A stretch of 64,000 nucleotides of DNA from Winogradskyella helgolandensis (GTDB lineage: Bacteria; Bacteroidota; Bacteroidia; Flavobacteriales; Flavobacteriaceae): positions 4,043,501 through 4,107,500 of the forward strand of contig NZ_JABFHO010000001.1 of assembly GCF_013404085.1 (NCBI RefSeq). The letters are read 5' to 3'. The notes beneath the pieces are model-generated. The model was not told where the DNA came from. It made no database searches and was given only the letters and a program-made list of their open reading frames with translations. Position numbers and translations under genes: made by a program. This document shows positions 8,604-18,697 of this stretch, piece after piece; positions within the stretch are counted from its first letter, which is position 1, and each line of letters opens with the position of its first letter.

Positions 8604-11600
8604 ATGACTTATTTAAACCGCTCCCTCTGCTTATTTATAGGCTTAATTTGTACTATTTCTTTTGCCCAACAAGTTACCGTAGATAATTCAGTTTCACCAC
8701 AAGACTTAATTCAAAACACACTAATACAAGGTTGTGTAGAAGTCTCAAATATTAACTCACCCTCAAACGGCTCTTCTATTGGTATCGGTAGTTATGGTTA
8801 CTTTGAACGCGCCTCCTCAGATTTCCCTTTCGAAAATGGAATTGTATTAACAACAGGAAATGCAACTTCAGCTGGTAACGGACAAAACAATGATATTTTA
8901 AACGAAGGAGATGCGACTTGGCTAACTGATAGTGATCTCGAAGCCACGTTAGGCATTTCTGGTACTGTTAACGCAACCTCTATAGAATTTGAGTTTATTT
9001 CTATTTCAAATCAAATACAATTTAACTATATACTAGCTTCCGAAGAATATTTCGGGAATTTCCCTTGTGATTATTCTGATGGTTTTGCTTTCTTAATTAA
9101 AGAAGCAGGAACTTCCGATCCTTATACAAACATCGCTTTAATACCAGGGACATCAACACCAGTAAATACGCAAACGGTTCATGATGAAATTGTCGGATTT
9201 TGTCCAGCTTCAAACGGAGAATATTTTGAAGGTTATAATTTAGGAGACACCAATTATAATGGAAGAACAGCAGTTCTTTCTGCCACAGCTACTATTCAAC
9301 CTAACGTACAATATCAAATTAAATTGGTTATTGCAGATCAAAATGATCAAAATTACGATTCTGCGGTATTTATAGAAGGTAATAGTTTTGATGCTTCGGT
9401 AGATTTAGGAGAAGATTTCTCTACATGTGCTAGTAGTGTTGCATTAGATGGAAACATCGATAACCCTAATGCTGTGTATTCTTGGTATTTCAATAACTCA
9501 CAAATTCCTACGGCAAATGGATCGACCTTAACAGCGTTAGAGTCTGGTAACTATCGTGTAGAAATTCAATTGCCCCTTGCAGGAAGCTCTTGTATTATAG
9601 AGGATGATATTGAAGTGACTTTAAGTTCTACACAAACGTCTGATCCTATTAGCGACTATCAACTTTGTGATGATTTAAGCGGAGATGGTATAGAAACATT
9701 TGATTTATCTACTAAAGACGCTGAAGTTATAGCCTCAGTGCCATCATCTTCGTATACCATTTCATATCACTATGACAATACAGATGCTATAAATAATAGT
9801 AATGCTATTACAAGTCCTATTCAAAACACCTCGAATCCACAATCTATTCATGTAAGAATTGAAGATACAGTAAATGGTTGTTTAGCTTTTTCAACATTTA
9901 ACTTGGTTGTAAATGCATTACCAATCATTTCTAACCCAACAGAGCTAGAAGTTTGTAATGATGGTTCTGCTGACGGAAGAGTAGCCATGAATTTAAACGC
10001 TTATAAAGATACCGAAATCACACTTTCGCAACCCAACCTTGTGGTTAGCTATCATAGCTCTGCTGCAGATGCAACTGCTGGTATTAATGCGTATTCTATG
10101 CCTTATACCAACACCAATGCTACAGAACAAGTATTTGTGAGTGTTAAAAACACAGAAACCGGTTGTATTAGCACAACAACTTTAGATATTAGCGTTATTG
10201 AAAGCCCTGTAATTAATACAGAGCTACATTTTATAGATGCCTGTGATACAGATTTGGATGGTTATGCCAATTTTGATTTAACATCAATTATACCTGAAGT
10301 ACTGGAAGGTTTGACTGATGTGACAGTAACTTTTCATATCTCTCCTGAAGATGCACTTTCAGGATTAAACCCAATAGCAGATGATACGAATTATGCCAAT
10401 ATTAATTTTGAAGAACAACTGATATATATTAGAGTAGAAAATGCAACTTCTGGCTGTGGATCTGTAACACCTATTGAGTTACACACCAACCTTTTGTTAA
10501 CAGCAACTAATATCAGAGATATCTCTGTATGTGATGCTGGTGATGATAATACAGAAGATTTCGATTTTGAAAATATTGCAATAGGTATCATTAACGAATT
10601 ACCTGATGTAGAAATTGTATTTTACGAAACTGAAACTGATAGAGACAATGGAACAAACCCTATTGATCCCTTATCTCCTTATAGCTCTACGAGTAATCCA
10701 CAAACCATTTATATCACTTTAGAAAACCCAACGTGTAACGAGGTTGCTGAATTCGATTTGGTACTAAATCCTATAATTCAGTTTGAATCGATCGTAAGTT
10801 TAACGGTTTGTGATGAAGATCAAGATGGTTTTACAACCACCAATTTATCATCTTTAAATAGTGATGTAACTAATGGAGAAGAAGGATTCGCTGTCAAATA
10901 TTTCTTAACAGAACAAGATGCTATTGACAACACCAATCCGCTTCCTAACTCGTATGCAAATACAACAAACCCATTTACATTATTTCCAAGAATTACATTT
11001 TCTGAAACGGGTTGTTACGACTATAATTCATTTGAAGTTACCGTTTTACCAGCACCAGAAAGTGAAAAACCAGAAGATATTATAATATGTGATGCCGATA
11101 GAGACGGTTTCTCACCTATTAATTTAAATTATAGTATTCCTAACTCTATTTTGGCAACACCAAACAGAAGTGTTAGTTTTCATAATAGTTTAGCTGATGC
11201 GCGCTCTGATGAAAACGAAATTACCAGCACATCTAATTATGCCGCTCAAACAGAAACTGTTTACATGCGTGTTGAGAACAGTACAACCGGTTGTTATGCT
11301 ATTGAAGAATTAGATATTATTGTAAATACCTTACCTTACGTTGGCGACCTCTCTAACTATGTTCAGCAATATACGTTTTGTGAAGATGTGACAGATGGCA
11401 TTGGTCAATTTGTTTTTGAAAACAAGGATAGTGAAGCTTTAGACGGCCAAACAGGTAAAGAAGTTAGTTACTATCTTAACGCAACTGATGCTGAAAATAA
11501 GACTAACCCTATCGACAAAACAAGTGTTTATGAGAATATTTCTAACCCACAACAAATCCATGTTAGAATAGAAAATCTTACTGACGAATCTTGTTATACC

Positions 11601-13445
11601 ACGTCATCTTTTGCTGTTGAAGTCGGTACAAATCCAACATACAATGAGCCTACAAATTGGTTTGTTTGTGATGATATTTCAAACGACGGTTCAGAGCTTT
11701 TTGATTTTTCTAGGGTAGTTGATGAAGTCACTGCTGGCATTCCAGATATACAAACGGTAAAATTCTATACTTCAGAAAGTGATGCTATCAATAGCACAAA
11801 TGAAATACCTCTAGAATTTAGTAACACCGTAAATCCACAACAAATTTTTGTACAGATAGATAATGGTACCATTTGCCAATCTATTACATCATTTGTTGTT
11901 AACGTAATTGCAGTACCAGATGTCACACTTCCGGAACCAATTATAGCATGTGATGATGACACCGATGGTACGCTTCAATTTGATTTAACAGTTAAAGAGG
12001 CCAACATTACAGATGTTAGACAACAGAATATCATCATTGAATATTTTGCTAATTATGAAGATTCTGAAGCAGGTATAAACTCAATTTCAAATCCTGAAAA
12101 TTATACGAACACTTCAAATCCTCAGACGGTTTATATGAAAGTGACCAACACAGTGTCTAACTGTTATGCCGCACTTCCTATAGAATTAATAGTAAACCAA
12201 CCTCCTATTATTAATGATTTTGAAGATTATGAAATATGTGCAAATGAATCTAACATCTTAGATTTAACAGAAATCAACGAAATAGCAACTGATAATACTT
12301 ACAATGTTTTATATAGTTATTTCTCTAATGAGGCAGATGCAATAGCTAATACAAATGCGTTAGATACGAATTACACATACCAAAGCAATTATGACACCTT
12401 ATTTGTAAGAACGGAATACAGCACCACACATTGTTCTACATATTATGAATTTAATTTAAAAGTTAATCCATTACCAATAGCTAATCAACCTAATGATTTA
12501 GAGGCCTGTGACGATGATTTTGATGGTCTCTTAGACTTTGATTTATCCCAACAAGATGCAAGCATTTTAGGGGGTCAAAATCCTAATAATTTTACGGTAT
12601 CGTATCATAACACAGTACTTCAAGCTAATGAAAACAATACTGCTTTAGAAACTGATTATATGGCTTTTGATAGCGAAGTAATCTATGTTCGTGTAGAAAA
12701 TAACAACACAGGGTGTTATGCTGTAACGTCTTTTAACGTTGTTATAAACCCGATTCCAGTCGTTGATGTTGGAGACCAAGTTATTTGTATCGATAATATG
12801 CCTCTACTCGTTTCTGCTAACACTAACTATGCAACAGATACCTATATATGGTCAACTGGTGAAACAACTCCTGAAATTGACATTACTGAAGTAGGAAATT
12901 ATTGGGTAAAGGTTACCACTGCATCTGGTTGTGAAAACACAAGTTATTTTGGTGTTACTGAATCAGAAACAGCGACTATAGAAACTACAGAAGTTGTAGA
13001 TTTCTCAGACCCAAACAATATTACAGTTACTATTAGTGGTATTGGTAATTACCTTTATCAGTTAGATGATTTTGAACCTCAAGACTCTAATGTATTTCAA
13101 AATGTAGCCATGGGTTACCACACGGTTACAATCATAGATTTAAATGGTTGTGCTAATGTAACTAAAGAAGTATTAGTTGTTGATATTCCTAAATTCTTTA
13201 CACCTAATAATGATGGTGATTTTGATACTTGGCATATTGTAGGTATTGAAACATTACCAGGAACTGTAATTAATATTTTTGACCGCTACGGTAAACATAT
13301 TAAACAGTTAACTTCTAGTTCTCCTGGTTGGGATGGTTATTACAATGGTCATATACTACCAACAAGTGACTTTTGGTTTACTGCTGACGTAAAACGTGGT
13401 TCAATAGCTTTTGAAGTTAAAGGTCACTTTACATTAAAACATTAA
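8604..13445 (+). CDS. T9SS type B giant protein, choice-of-anchor L head, eleven CD-repeats
   Basis: A 1613-residue secreted protein starting at ATG 8604 with signal peptide ending CTISFAQ. Residues about 22-265 match the 'choice-of-anchor L' domain: GSYGYFERASSDFPFENGIV, LASEEYFGNFPCDYSDGFAF, YQIKLVIAD and YDSAVFIEGNSF. An Ig-like module follows, then eleven repeats of about 90 residues, most starting CDxDxDGxxxFDL, with a middle YVRVEN-like strand and a closing GC(Y/F); each normally has two cysteines, compatible with one disulfide. A final Ig-like domain (YIWSTGETTPEIDI) precedes the sorting domain (FFTPNNDGDFDTW, IFDRYGKHI, GWDGYYNG, GHFTLKH). Likely a cell-surface or matrix adhesin exported by T9SS. 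First of five related head genes in a row; a strong terminator follows. Confidence 0.87.
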   Translation: MTYLNRSLCLFIGLICTISFAQQVTVDNSVSPQDLIQNTLIQGCVEVSNINSPSNGSSIGIGSYGYFERASSDFPFENGIVLTTGNATSAGNGQNNDILNEGDATWLTDSDLEATLGISGTVNATSIEFEFISISNQIQFNYILASEEYFGNFPCDYSDGFAFLIKEAGTSDPYTNIALIPGTSTPVNTQTVHDEIVGFCPASNGEYFEGYNLGDTNYNGRTAVLSATATIQPNVQYQIKLVIADQNDQNYDSAVFIEGNSFDASVDLGEDFSTCASSVALDGNIDNPNAVYSWYFNNSQIPTANGSTLTALESGNYRVEIQLPLAGSSCIIEDDIEVTLSSTQTSDPISDYQLCDDLSGDGIETFDLSTKDAEVIASVPSSSYTISYHYDNTDAINNSNAITSPIQNTSNPQSIHVRIEDTVNGCLAFSTFNLVVNALPIISNPTELEVCNDGSADGRVAMNLNAYKDTEITLSQPNLVVSYHSSAADATAGINAYSMPYTNTNATEQVFVSVKNTETGCISTTTLDISVIESPVINTELHFIDACDTDLDGYANFDLTSIIPEVLEGLTDVTVTFHISPEDALSGLNPIADDTNYANINFEEQLIYIRVENATSGCGSVTPIELHTNLLLTATNIRDISVCDAGDDNTEDFDFENIAIGIINELPDVEIVFYETETDRDNGTNPIDPLSPYSSTSNPQTIYITLENPTCNEVAEFDLVLNPIIQFESIVSLTVCDEDQDGFTTTNLSSLNSDVTNGEEGFAVKYFLTEQDAIDNTNPLPNSYANTTNPFTLFPRITFSETGCYDYNSFEVTVLPAPESEKPEDIIICDADRDGFSPINLNYSIPNSILATPNRSVSFHNSLADARSDENEITSTSNYAAQTETVYMRVENSTTGCYAIEELDIIVNTLPYVGDLSNYVQQYTFCEDVTDGIGQFVFENKDSEALDGQTGKEVSYYLNATDAENKTNPIDKTSVYENISNPQQIHVRIENLTDESCYTTSSFAVEVGTNPTYNEPTNWFVCDDISNDGSELFDFSRVVDEVTAGIPDIQTVKFYTSESDAINSTNEIPLEFSNTVNPQQIFVQIDNGTICQSITSFVVNVIAVPDVTLPEPIIACDDDTDGTLQFDLTVKEANITDVRQQNIIIEYFANYEDSEAGINSISNPENYTNTSNPQTVYMKVTNTVSNCYAALPIELIVNQPPIINDFEDYEICANESNILDLTEINEIATDNTYNVLYSYFSNEADAIANTNALDTNYTYQSNYDTLFVRTEYSTTHCSTYYEFNLKVNPLPIANQPNDLEACDDDFDGLLDFDLSQQDASILGGQNPNNFTVSYHNTVLQANENNTALETDYMAFDSEVIYVRVENNNTGCYAVTSFNVVINPIPVVDVGDQVICIDNMPLLVSANTNYATDTYIWSTGETTPEIDITEVGNYWVKVTTASGCENTSYFGVTESETATIETTEVVDFSDPNNITVTISGIGNYLYQLDDFEPQDSNVFQNVAMGYHTVTIIDLNGCANVTKEVLVVDIPKFFTPNNDGDFDTWHIVGIETLPGTVINIFDRYGKHIKQLTSSSPGWDGYYNGHILPTSDFWFTADVKRGSIAFEVKGHFTLKH

Positions 13446-13465
13446 ACTCAATCATAGTTTATAAC

Positions 13466-13498
13466 AATCCCCTTACTTCTCGGTAAGGGGATTTTTTA
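13466..13498 (+). terminator. rho-independent terminator
   Basis: Perfect 11-bp stem, AATCCCCTTAC (13466-13476) with GTAAGGGGATT (13483-13493), six-base loop TTCTCG, followed by a T run. It ends the transcription unit of the 8604-13445 gene, so the next paralogue needs its own promoter. Confidence 0.9.
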
Positions 13499-13674
13499 TA
13501 TTTAGGACCTACCGATTGTGTATTTTATTTACAAAAAAAATAACGGTATTTATTAAATCTGATTCAGAAGAACAAACAGGTCTAGATTAAAACGCATTCA
13601 ACTTTCCGAAAGTGACGTCTTAACGGTTAAACTATGTTATTTCCTCAGATCTAGTTTCAAGTATTTAATTTTTT

Positions 13675-13732
13675 CTATATTTATCAAAAAAAGATAACTA
13701 GCACTTTCTGTTATTGCTTTGATTCTAATCTA
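13675..13732 (+). promoter_or_regulatory. leader block shared with the next paralogue
   Basis: The bases just upstream of ATG 13733 contain ATTTAT-C-AAAAAAAGATAAC and then TATTGCTTTGATT, with ATTGCTTT at 13713-13720, 20 bases before the ATG. The same arrangement occurs before the gene at 18698, and the ATTGCTTT core also precedes the genes at 23678 and (as TTTGCTTT) 29425. It probably contains the -7 promoter element, which in Bacteroidota is TAnnTTTG, here in degenerate form. The rest of the 13499-13674 gap shows nothing recognisable. Confidence 0.45.
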
Positions 13733-16700
13733 ATGAAAAAGAAAAGTACACTGCTATTTCTCATACTTTTCGTGCAGATATATTTCTCATATGCACAGCA
13801 AATAACCACGACTAATACAGAACAACCAAATGAGCTTATTCAAAATCTAGTTGGCAGCGACTGTGTTACTGTAAGCAACGTTTCCTCACCAATAAATGGT
13901 AGTATCAATAACGTAATTAGTTATGGTACGTTCGATAAAAGTACTTCTAACTTCCCATTAAATAATGGTATCCTACTTTCTACTGGTCGCGTAAGTTCTG
14001 CTGGAAATTCTTTCAACGCTCAAAACCTAAATGATGGTAATATAGATTGGCTTACTGATCCTGATATCCTCAATGTACTTGGTATAGACCAAACGCTTAA
14101 TGCCACTACTATTGAATTCGATTTTTCATCTGCTAATAGTTTTGTGTCTTTTAATTACCTATTTGCTTCAGATGAATACCAACAAGATTACCCTTGTAAC
14201 TTTAAAGATGTTTTTGCTATATTAATAAAGCAAGTAGGAACAACAGATCCTTATGTTAATATTGCTGTCGTTCCTGAAACGACAACAGAAATTAGCACCA
14301 ATACCGTTCACCCAAACATCACAGGCTTTTGCGAGGCTCAAAATGAAGAATATTTTCAAGGATACAACAATGGTGACACTAACTTTAATGGTCGTACAGA
14401 AGTATTAACGGCTAGAACAGATATTATTCCTAATACAACCTACCATATAAAATTAGTTATTGCAGATCATATTGATCAAAGATTTGATTCTGCCGTATTT
14501 ATTGAAGCAGAAGGTTTTGGAAATTCTATCAATCTTGGACCAGATCAAAGTATTTGTGGTAGTGACCTCACTTTAGATGCCGAAATTGATACTGCTACCG
14601 CAACTTATGCTTGGTATTTAAATGGTAATCCAATTCTTGGAGAAAATAATTCAACTTTAGATGTTACTGAATCTGGAACATATGACGTTGAAATCTCTAT
14701 TCCTTCAAATAGTGGTAATTGCATTTTGAGTGACTCAATCGAAATAGAAATTATTCCGTTTCAGGATGCCTCACCTATTGATACCATTAATATCTGTGAT
14801 GCTGCCCCAAGTGATGGTGTACATCAGTTTGATTTCACAGAAAAAGATGATGAAATTTATGCGTCGCTACCTTCAACAAACTATATAATTACGTATCACC
14901 TGAGTGAAGATGATGCAGAAAACAATATTAACCCAATTACAGGTATTTATGAAAACACCGCTCCAATAGAAACTATTTTTGTTAGAATTGAAAGCCTAAA
15001 TGGTGATTGTCTTCAGTTGGGACGTTTTGAGATTAATGTAAAAGATTCTCCTAACACATTAGAATTTACAATTGAAGTTTGTAACGGCGTCATTTTTGAA
15101 TCTACATTTACCGAGTTGAGTGCTCTTGATAGGACTGTTTCAAATTACGAATTTGACACCACAGTGACCTATTACTTAACAGAAAATGATGCTATAAATG
15201 CTGAAAATGAAATTAGTGACTTTCCTGATTTAGAACAAGAACCACCTAGATTTTTTGCAAGAGTAGAAAGCCTTTTTTACGATTGTGCATCGGTAGTTCC
15301 TGTTAATTTCTCTTATGTAATACCACCCGATATAGACAGTACTATAATTAATCTATGTATAGACCCAATGTATAGCGAACCTAGTGGTTCTGATACTATT
15401 GATTATAACAACTTAACATTAACTTATAATGTAGATGACTTAATTAGTGATTTTGAAGCACAATACCCAGATCTTATAGTAGAAATGAATTTGGTTATAC
15501 TTCCCCATCCAGATTACCCAATCATTCACTTTTCTACTCCGTCTTTTGTATTGCCTATAAGGGTAAAATTTCCTGATGACTATTGTTACAGTTCTACGTC
15601 TGTTGTGATTCATAAAAATTTGGTCTATAATCTTTTTGGACGAGATAAAAATATTACGGAATGTGATGATGCTTCTAATGATGGCTTTATAGATATAAAC
15701 CTCGCTGAATTAGCTGAAGAATATAAAAGTGGATATGACGATATTAACCTTGTTTTCTATGAGACCGAACAAGATCGCACCAACCAAGTTAATCCATTAG
15801 ATCAAAGCTCTATTATATCTGTTGCCCATGCGCAAAGTATTTTTATGCAAGCTTCCTATTATGGTTGCACATACGATTCTAAAGTTACAATTAACATAGA
15901 CCCTGTCCATGAACTCGATCCTATTACTATAGATTACTGTGGCAACCTTGACCCTATTACAAATTATACAAATATTTCAATAGCTCCGCTTAAAGATATT
16001 TACTTTCTTGATTTGGACGTTGCTGGTTCTGTAAATTTCTACTTAAGCTATGAGGATGCTGAAAATCAAACAAATGAAGTTACAGAAAGCTACAGTATGG
16101 CTGGAGATCAGCAAGAGTTTTTCGTTAGAGTCGTTAATCTATTTTGGGAAAACTCTTGTCCTACGATTTCAACGCTTCAAGTTAATATAACCATTGCTAT
16201 TGAAGCTAGTGATCCTGAGCCTTTAATAATTTGCGACGATGACCAAGATGGAAGTGCAACAATTAATCTAGAGAGTGTTATCCCTGACTTATCTGACGGA
16301 TCTAGTAATTTAAGTTTTTCGTTTTTTGAAACTTATGGCGATGCCGTAAATAATGTAAACCCTATTACTACTCCAAACAACTATACAACAGAAAGTAAAG
16401 ACGTTTTCATAAGAGGTGAAATTGAAGCTTTAGAGTGTTTTACGGTCTTTACTTATAACATACAAATTTACTCCAATCCGCAGCTCAGTGAAATTGAAGA
16501 TTATATATATTGTACTTCTGATTTAAATACTCCCACAGAATTTATTTTTGAAGATAAAGACTTAGAAATTATAAATGGACAGCAAGGTATGCACGTCTTT
16601 TATTTTGAAACGGAAGACGACGCAATAAACAATGTAAGTCCCATAGATAAAACTACTGCTTATGTACTGTCTTCTAATCCTCAGACTATTTTTGTTAGAC

Positions 16701-18577
16701 TTGAAAATCAAGCTCAAAATAGTTGTTTCAAGGTCGCACCAATGCACGTTGAAGTAAAACAGGCACCACTCTTTAATTATCCTTCAGATGTTTTTGAATG
16801 TGATGTTGAAAAAACAGGCTTTGCAACGACGAATTTAATCGATAAAATAACAGAAATAAACGAAGGAAGTTCTACTGAATTAAGCATTTCATTTCATCTC
16901 ACTCCCTTAAATGCTGAAATAGGAACTAACCCTATCCCTTTAATTTATACTACTACTAATAATCCACAATTAATATACACCCACATTGAAAACATTAATA
17001 CAGGATGTGTCGAAATAGCAACATTTAATATTAATACCTTATCGCTTCCTGAGGTTCAATATAACAAACAACTTGTAGCTTGTGGCAATAACGAGAATTA
17101 CACGCAACAATGGAATTTAACTCAGATTGAATTAGAAGTTCTACAAGGACGACAATATAATATCGGTTTCTCCTATTTTGAAACTGAAGACGATTTAAAT
17201 ATGGATATAAATCCTATTGTAAATCCAGAAACTTACACCAACACATCCAACCCACAGACCTTATATGCTAAAATAACAAATGCATCAACAGGATGTTTTG
17301 ACTCAGTGCCTTTTGAACTAATAACAAATAGTCCTCCAGAAATTAATAGGTTTGAAACATTTAATAGCTGTGAAAATGAAGACTATAGCATTAACCTCCT
17401 AGATGTAAATGAACTTTTAGTTGACAATACCTATAACGTTATGATCAACTATTTTTCAAATGAAGCCGATGCCGAAGCTAATGAAAACGCTTTAGATTCA
17501 AATTACATCTATACCAATACCACAGAAACACTTTATACTAGAGTTGAGTACAATACTACACATTGTTATATTGTTTATCCATTTCAATTAGTGATTAATC
17601 CGCTTCCTATTGCTCATCAGCCAAATGATTTAAGCGTTTGTGATGATGATTTTGATGGTTTTGCTGAAATCAATTTAACAAATCAAAATGCTGTAATTTT
17701 GGGTGGTCAGAATCCAGATAATTTTCTTATAACCTACTATAATTCTGAAATTGAGGCTATCCAAGGAAATCAGCCTATTGAAACAACACACATCACTCAA
17801 ACTAATGAGACCATATTTGTACGACTAGAAAACAGCACCTCTGGATGCTATGCGATTACTCAATTTTCAACGATAGTAGAAGACTTACCTTTTGTCCATA
17901 TTGAAGACCAGGTCATTTGTGCAAATGATACTCCTACCGTAGTAAGTGCAGAAACCAATAACCCATCCGATAGTTACTTATGGTCAACAGGATCAACGTC
18001 ATCTTATATTGAAATTGATACTATTGGTTCTTATTTTGTAACTATAACCAATGAGTTTGGATGCGAAAACACTTCAACATTTAACGTTACAGAATCAGAA
18101 TCTGCGACTATAGACGTTGTAGAAACTATAGATTTTTCTGATCCTAATAATATAACCGTCACTGTAACTGGAATTGGCAATTATCTTTATCAACTAAATA
18201 ATCTTCCTTTTCAATCTTCTAATGTTTTCAATAATGTACCTATAGGATACAACACACTTACTATAATTGACCAAAATGGTTGTGCTAACATTACACGAGA
18301 CATTTTAGTGATTGATACTCCAAAACATATGACTCCCAATAATGATGGCGACTTTGATACATGGCACATTACAGGTGCAGAAACACTTCCAGGCACCGTT
18401 ATTCACATCTTCGATAAATATGGAAAACTATTAACCGTATTAAATCACAATACGCCAGGTTGGGATGGTACCTATAATGGAAAAAACATGCCAGCTGGAG
18501 ATTATTGGTTTGTTGCTGATGTTATTCAGAATGGAGACCAATTTCATGTAAAAGGCCATTTTGCTTTGAGACGCTAA
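13733..18577 (+). CDS. T9SS type B giant protein, anchor-L head, eleven repeats (paralogue A)
   Basis: A 1614-residue protein from ATG 13733; signal peptide MKKKSTLLFLILFVQIYFSYAQ. The choice-of-anchor L head spans about residues 22-265 (ISYGTFDKSTSNFPLNNGIL, FASDEYQQDYPCNFKDVFAI, YHIKLVIADHIDQRFDSAVF). Eleven repeats follow, some lacking the acidic CDxDxDG motif (for example INLCIDPMYSEP, IDYCGNLDP). The Ig-like domain (YLWSTGSTSSYIEI) and sorting domain (MTPNNDGDFDTW, IFDKYGKLL, GWDGTYNGKNMP, GHFALRR) close the protein. It is closely related along its length to the gene at 18698, from the leader through the tail, so the two are a fairly recent tandem duplication. Predicted T9SS-exported surface protein; ligand unknown. 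Confidence 0.87.
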   Translation: MKKKSTLLFLILFVQIYFSYAQQITTTNTEQPNELIQNLVGSDCVTVSNVSSPINGSINNVISYGTFDKSTSNFPLNNGILLSTGRVSSAGNSFNAQNLNDGNIDWLTDPDILNVLGIDQTLNATTIEFDFSSANSFVSFNYLFASDEYQQDYPCNFKDVFAILIKQVGTTDPYVNIAVVPETTTEISTNTVHPNITGFCEAQNEEYFQGYNNGDTNFNGRTEVLTARTDIIPNTTYHIKLVIADHIDQRFDSAVFIEAEGFGNSINLGPDQSICGSDLTLDAEIDTATATYAWYLNGNPILGENNSTLDVTESGTYDVEISIPSNSGNCILSDSIEIEIIPFQDASPIDTINICDAAPSDGVHQFDFTEKDDEIYASLPSTNYIITYHLSEDDAENNINPITGIYENTAPIETIFVRIESLNGDCLQLGRFEINVKDSPNTLEFTIEVCNGVIFESTFTELSALDRTVSNYEFDTTVTYYLTENDAINAENEISDFPDLEQEPPRFFARVESLFYDCASVVPVNFSYVIPPDIDSTIINLCIDPMYSEPSGSDTIDYNNLTLTYNVDDLISDFEAQYPDLIVEMNLVILPHPDYPIIHFSTPSFVLPIRVKFPDDYCYSSTSVVIHKNLVYNLFGRDKNITECDDASNDGFIDINLAELAEEYKSGYDDINLVFYETEQDRTNQVNPLDQSSIISVAHAQSIFMQASYYGCTYDSKVTINIDPVHELDPITIDYCGNLDPITNYTNISIAPLKDIYFLDLDVAGSVNFYLSYEDAENQTNEVTESYSMAGDQQEFFVRVVNLFWENSCPTISTLQVNITIAIEASDPEPLIICDDDQDGSATINLESVIPDLSDGSSNLSFSFFETYGDAVNNVNPITTPNNYTTESKDVFIRGEIEALECFTVFTYNIQIYSNPQLSEIEDYIYCTSDLNTPTEFIFEDKDLEIINGQQGMHVFYFETEDDAINNVSPIDKTTAYVLSSNPQTIFVRLENQAQNSCFKVAPMHVEVKQAPLFNYPSDVFECDVEKTGFATTNLIDKITEINEGSSTELSISFHLTPLNAEIGTNPIPLIYTTTNNPQLIYTHIENINTGCVEIATFNINTLSLPEVQYNKQLVACGNNENYTQQWNLTQIELEVLQGRQYNIGFSYFETEDDLNMDINPIVNPETYTNTSNPQTLYAKITNASTGCFDSVPFELITNSPPEINRFETFNSCENEDYSINLLDVNELLVDNTYNVMINYFSNEADAEANENALDSNYIYTNTTETLYTRVEYNTTHCYIVYPFQLVINPLPIAHQPNDLSVCDDDFDGFAEINLTNQNAVILGGQNPDNFLITYYNSEIEAIQGNQPIETTHITQTNETIFVRLENSTSGCYAITQFSTIVEDLPFVHIEDQVICANDTPTVVSAETNNPSDSYLWSTGSTSSYIEIDTIGSYFVTITNEFGCENTSTFNVTESESATIDVVETIDFSDPNNITVTVTGIGNYLYQLNNLPFQSSNVFNNVPIGYNTLTIIDQNGCANITRDILVIDTPKHMTPNNDGDFDTWHITGAETLPGTVIHIFDKYGKLLTVLNHNTPGWDGTYNGKNMPAGDYWFVADVIQNGDQFHVKGHFALRR

Positions 18578-18649
18578 ATCGCATTACCGTCGTAAATAAC
18601 CTATTGGCACGGGTGTTTTACCATTTTATATTTTTTTCATTACATTTAT

Positions 18650-18697
18650 AAAAAAAAAGAAAACTTCGTTTTCGGCTATTGCTTTGATTACTATTTA
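18650..18697 (+). promoter_or_regulatory. leader block shared with the previous paralogue
   Basis: Contains a long A run (CATTTATAAAAAAAAAG) and GCTATTGCTTTGATT, with ATTGCTTT at 18678-18685, 20 bases before the ATG at 18698, exactly as before the gene at 13733. No clear hairpin terminator is visible between 18578 and 18650, so read-through from upstream is also possible. Confidence 0.45.
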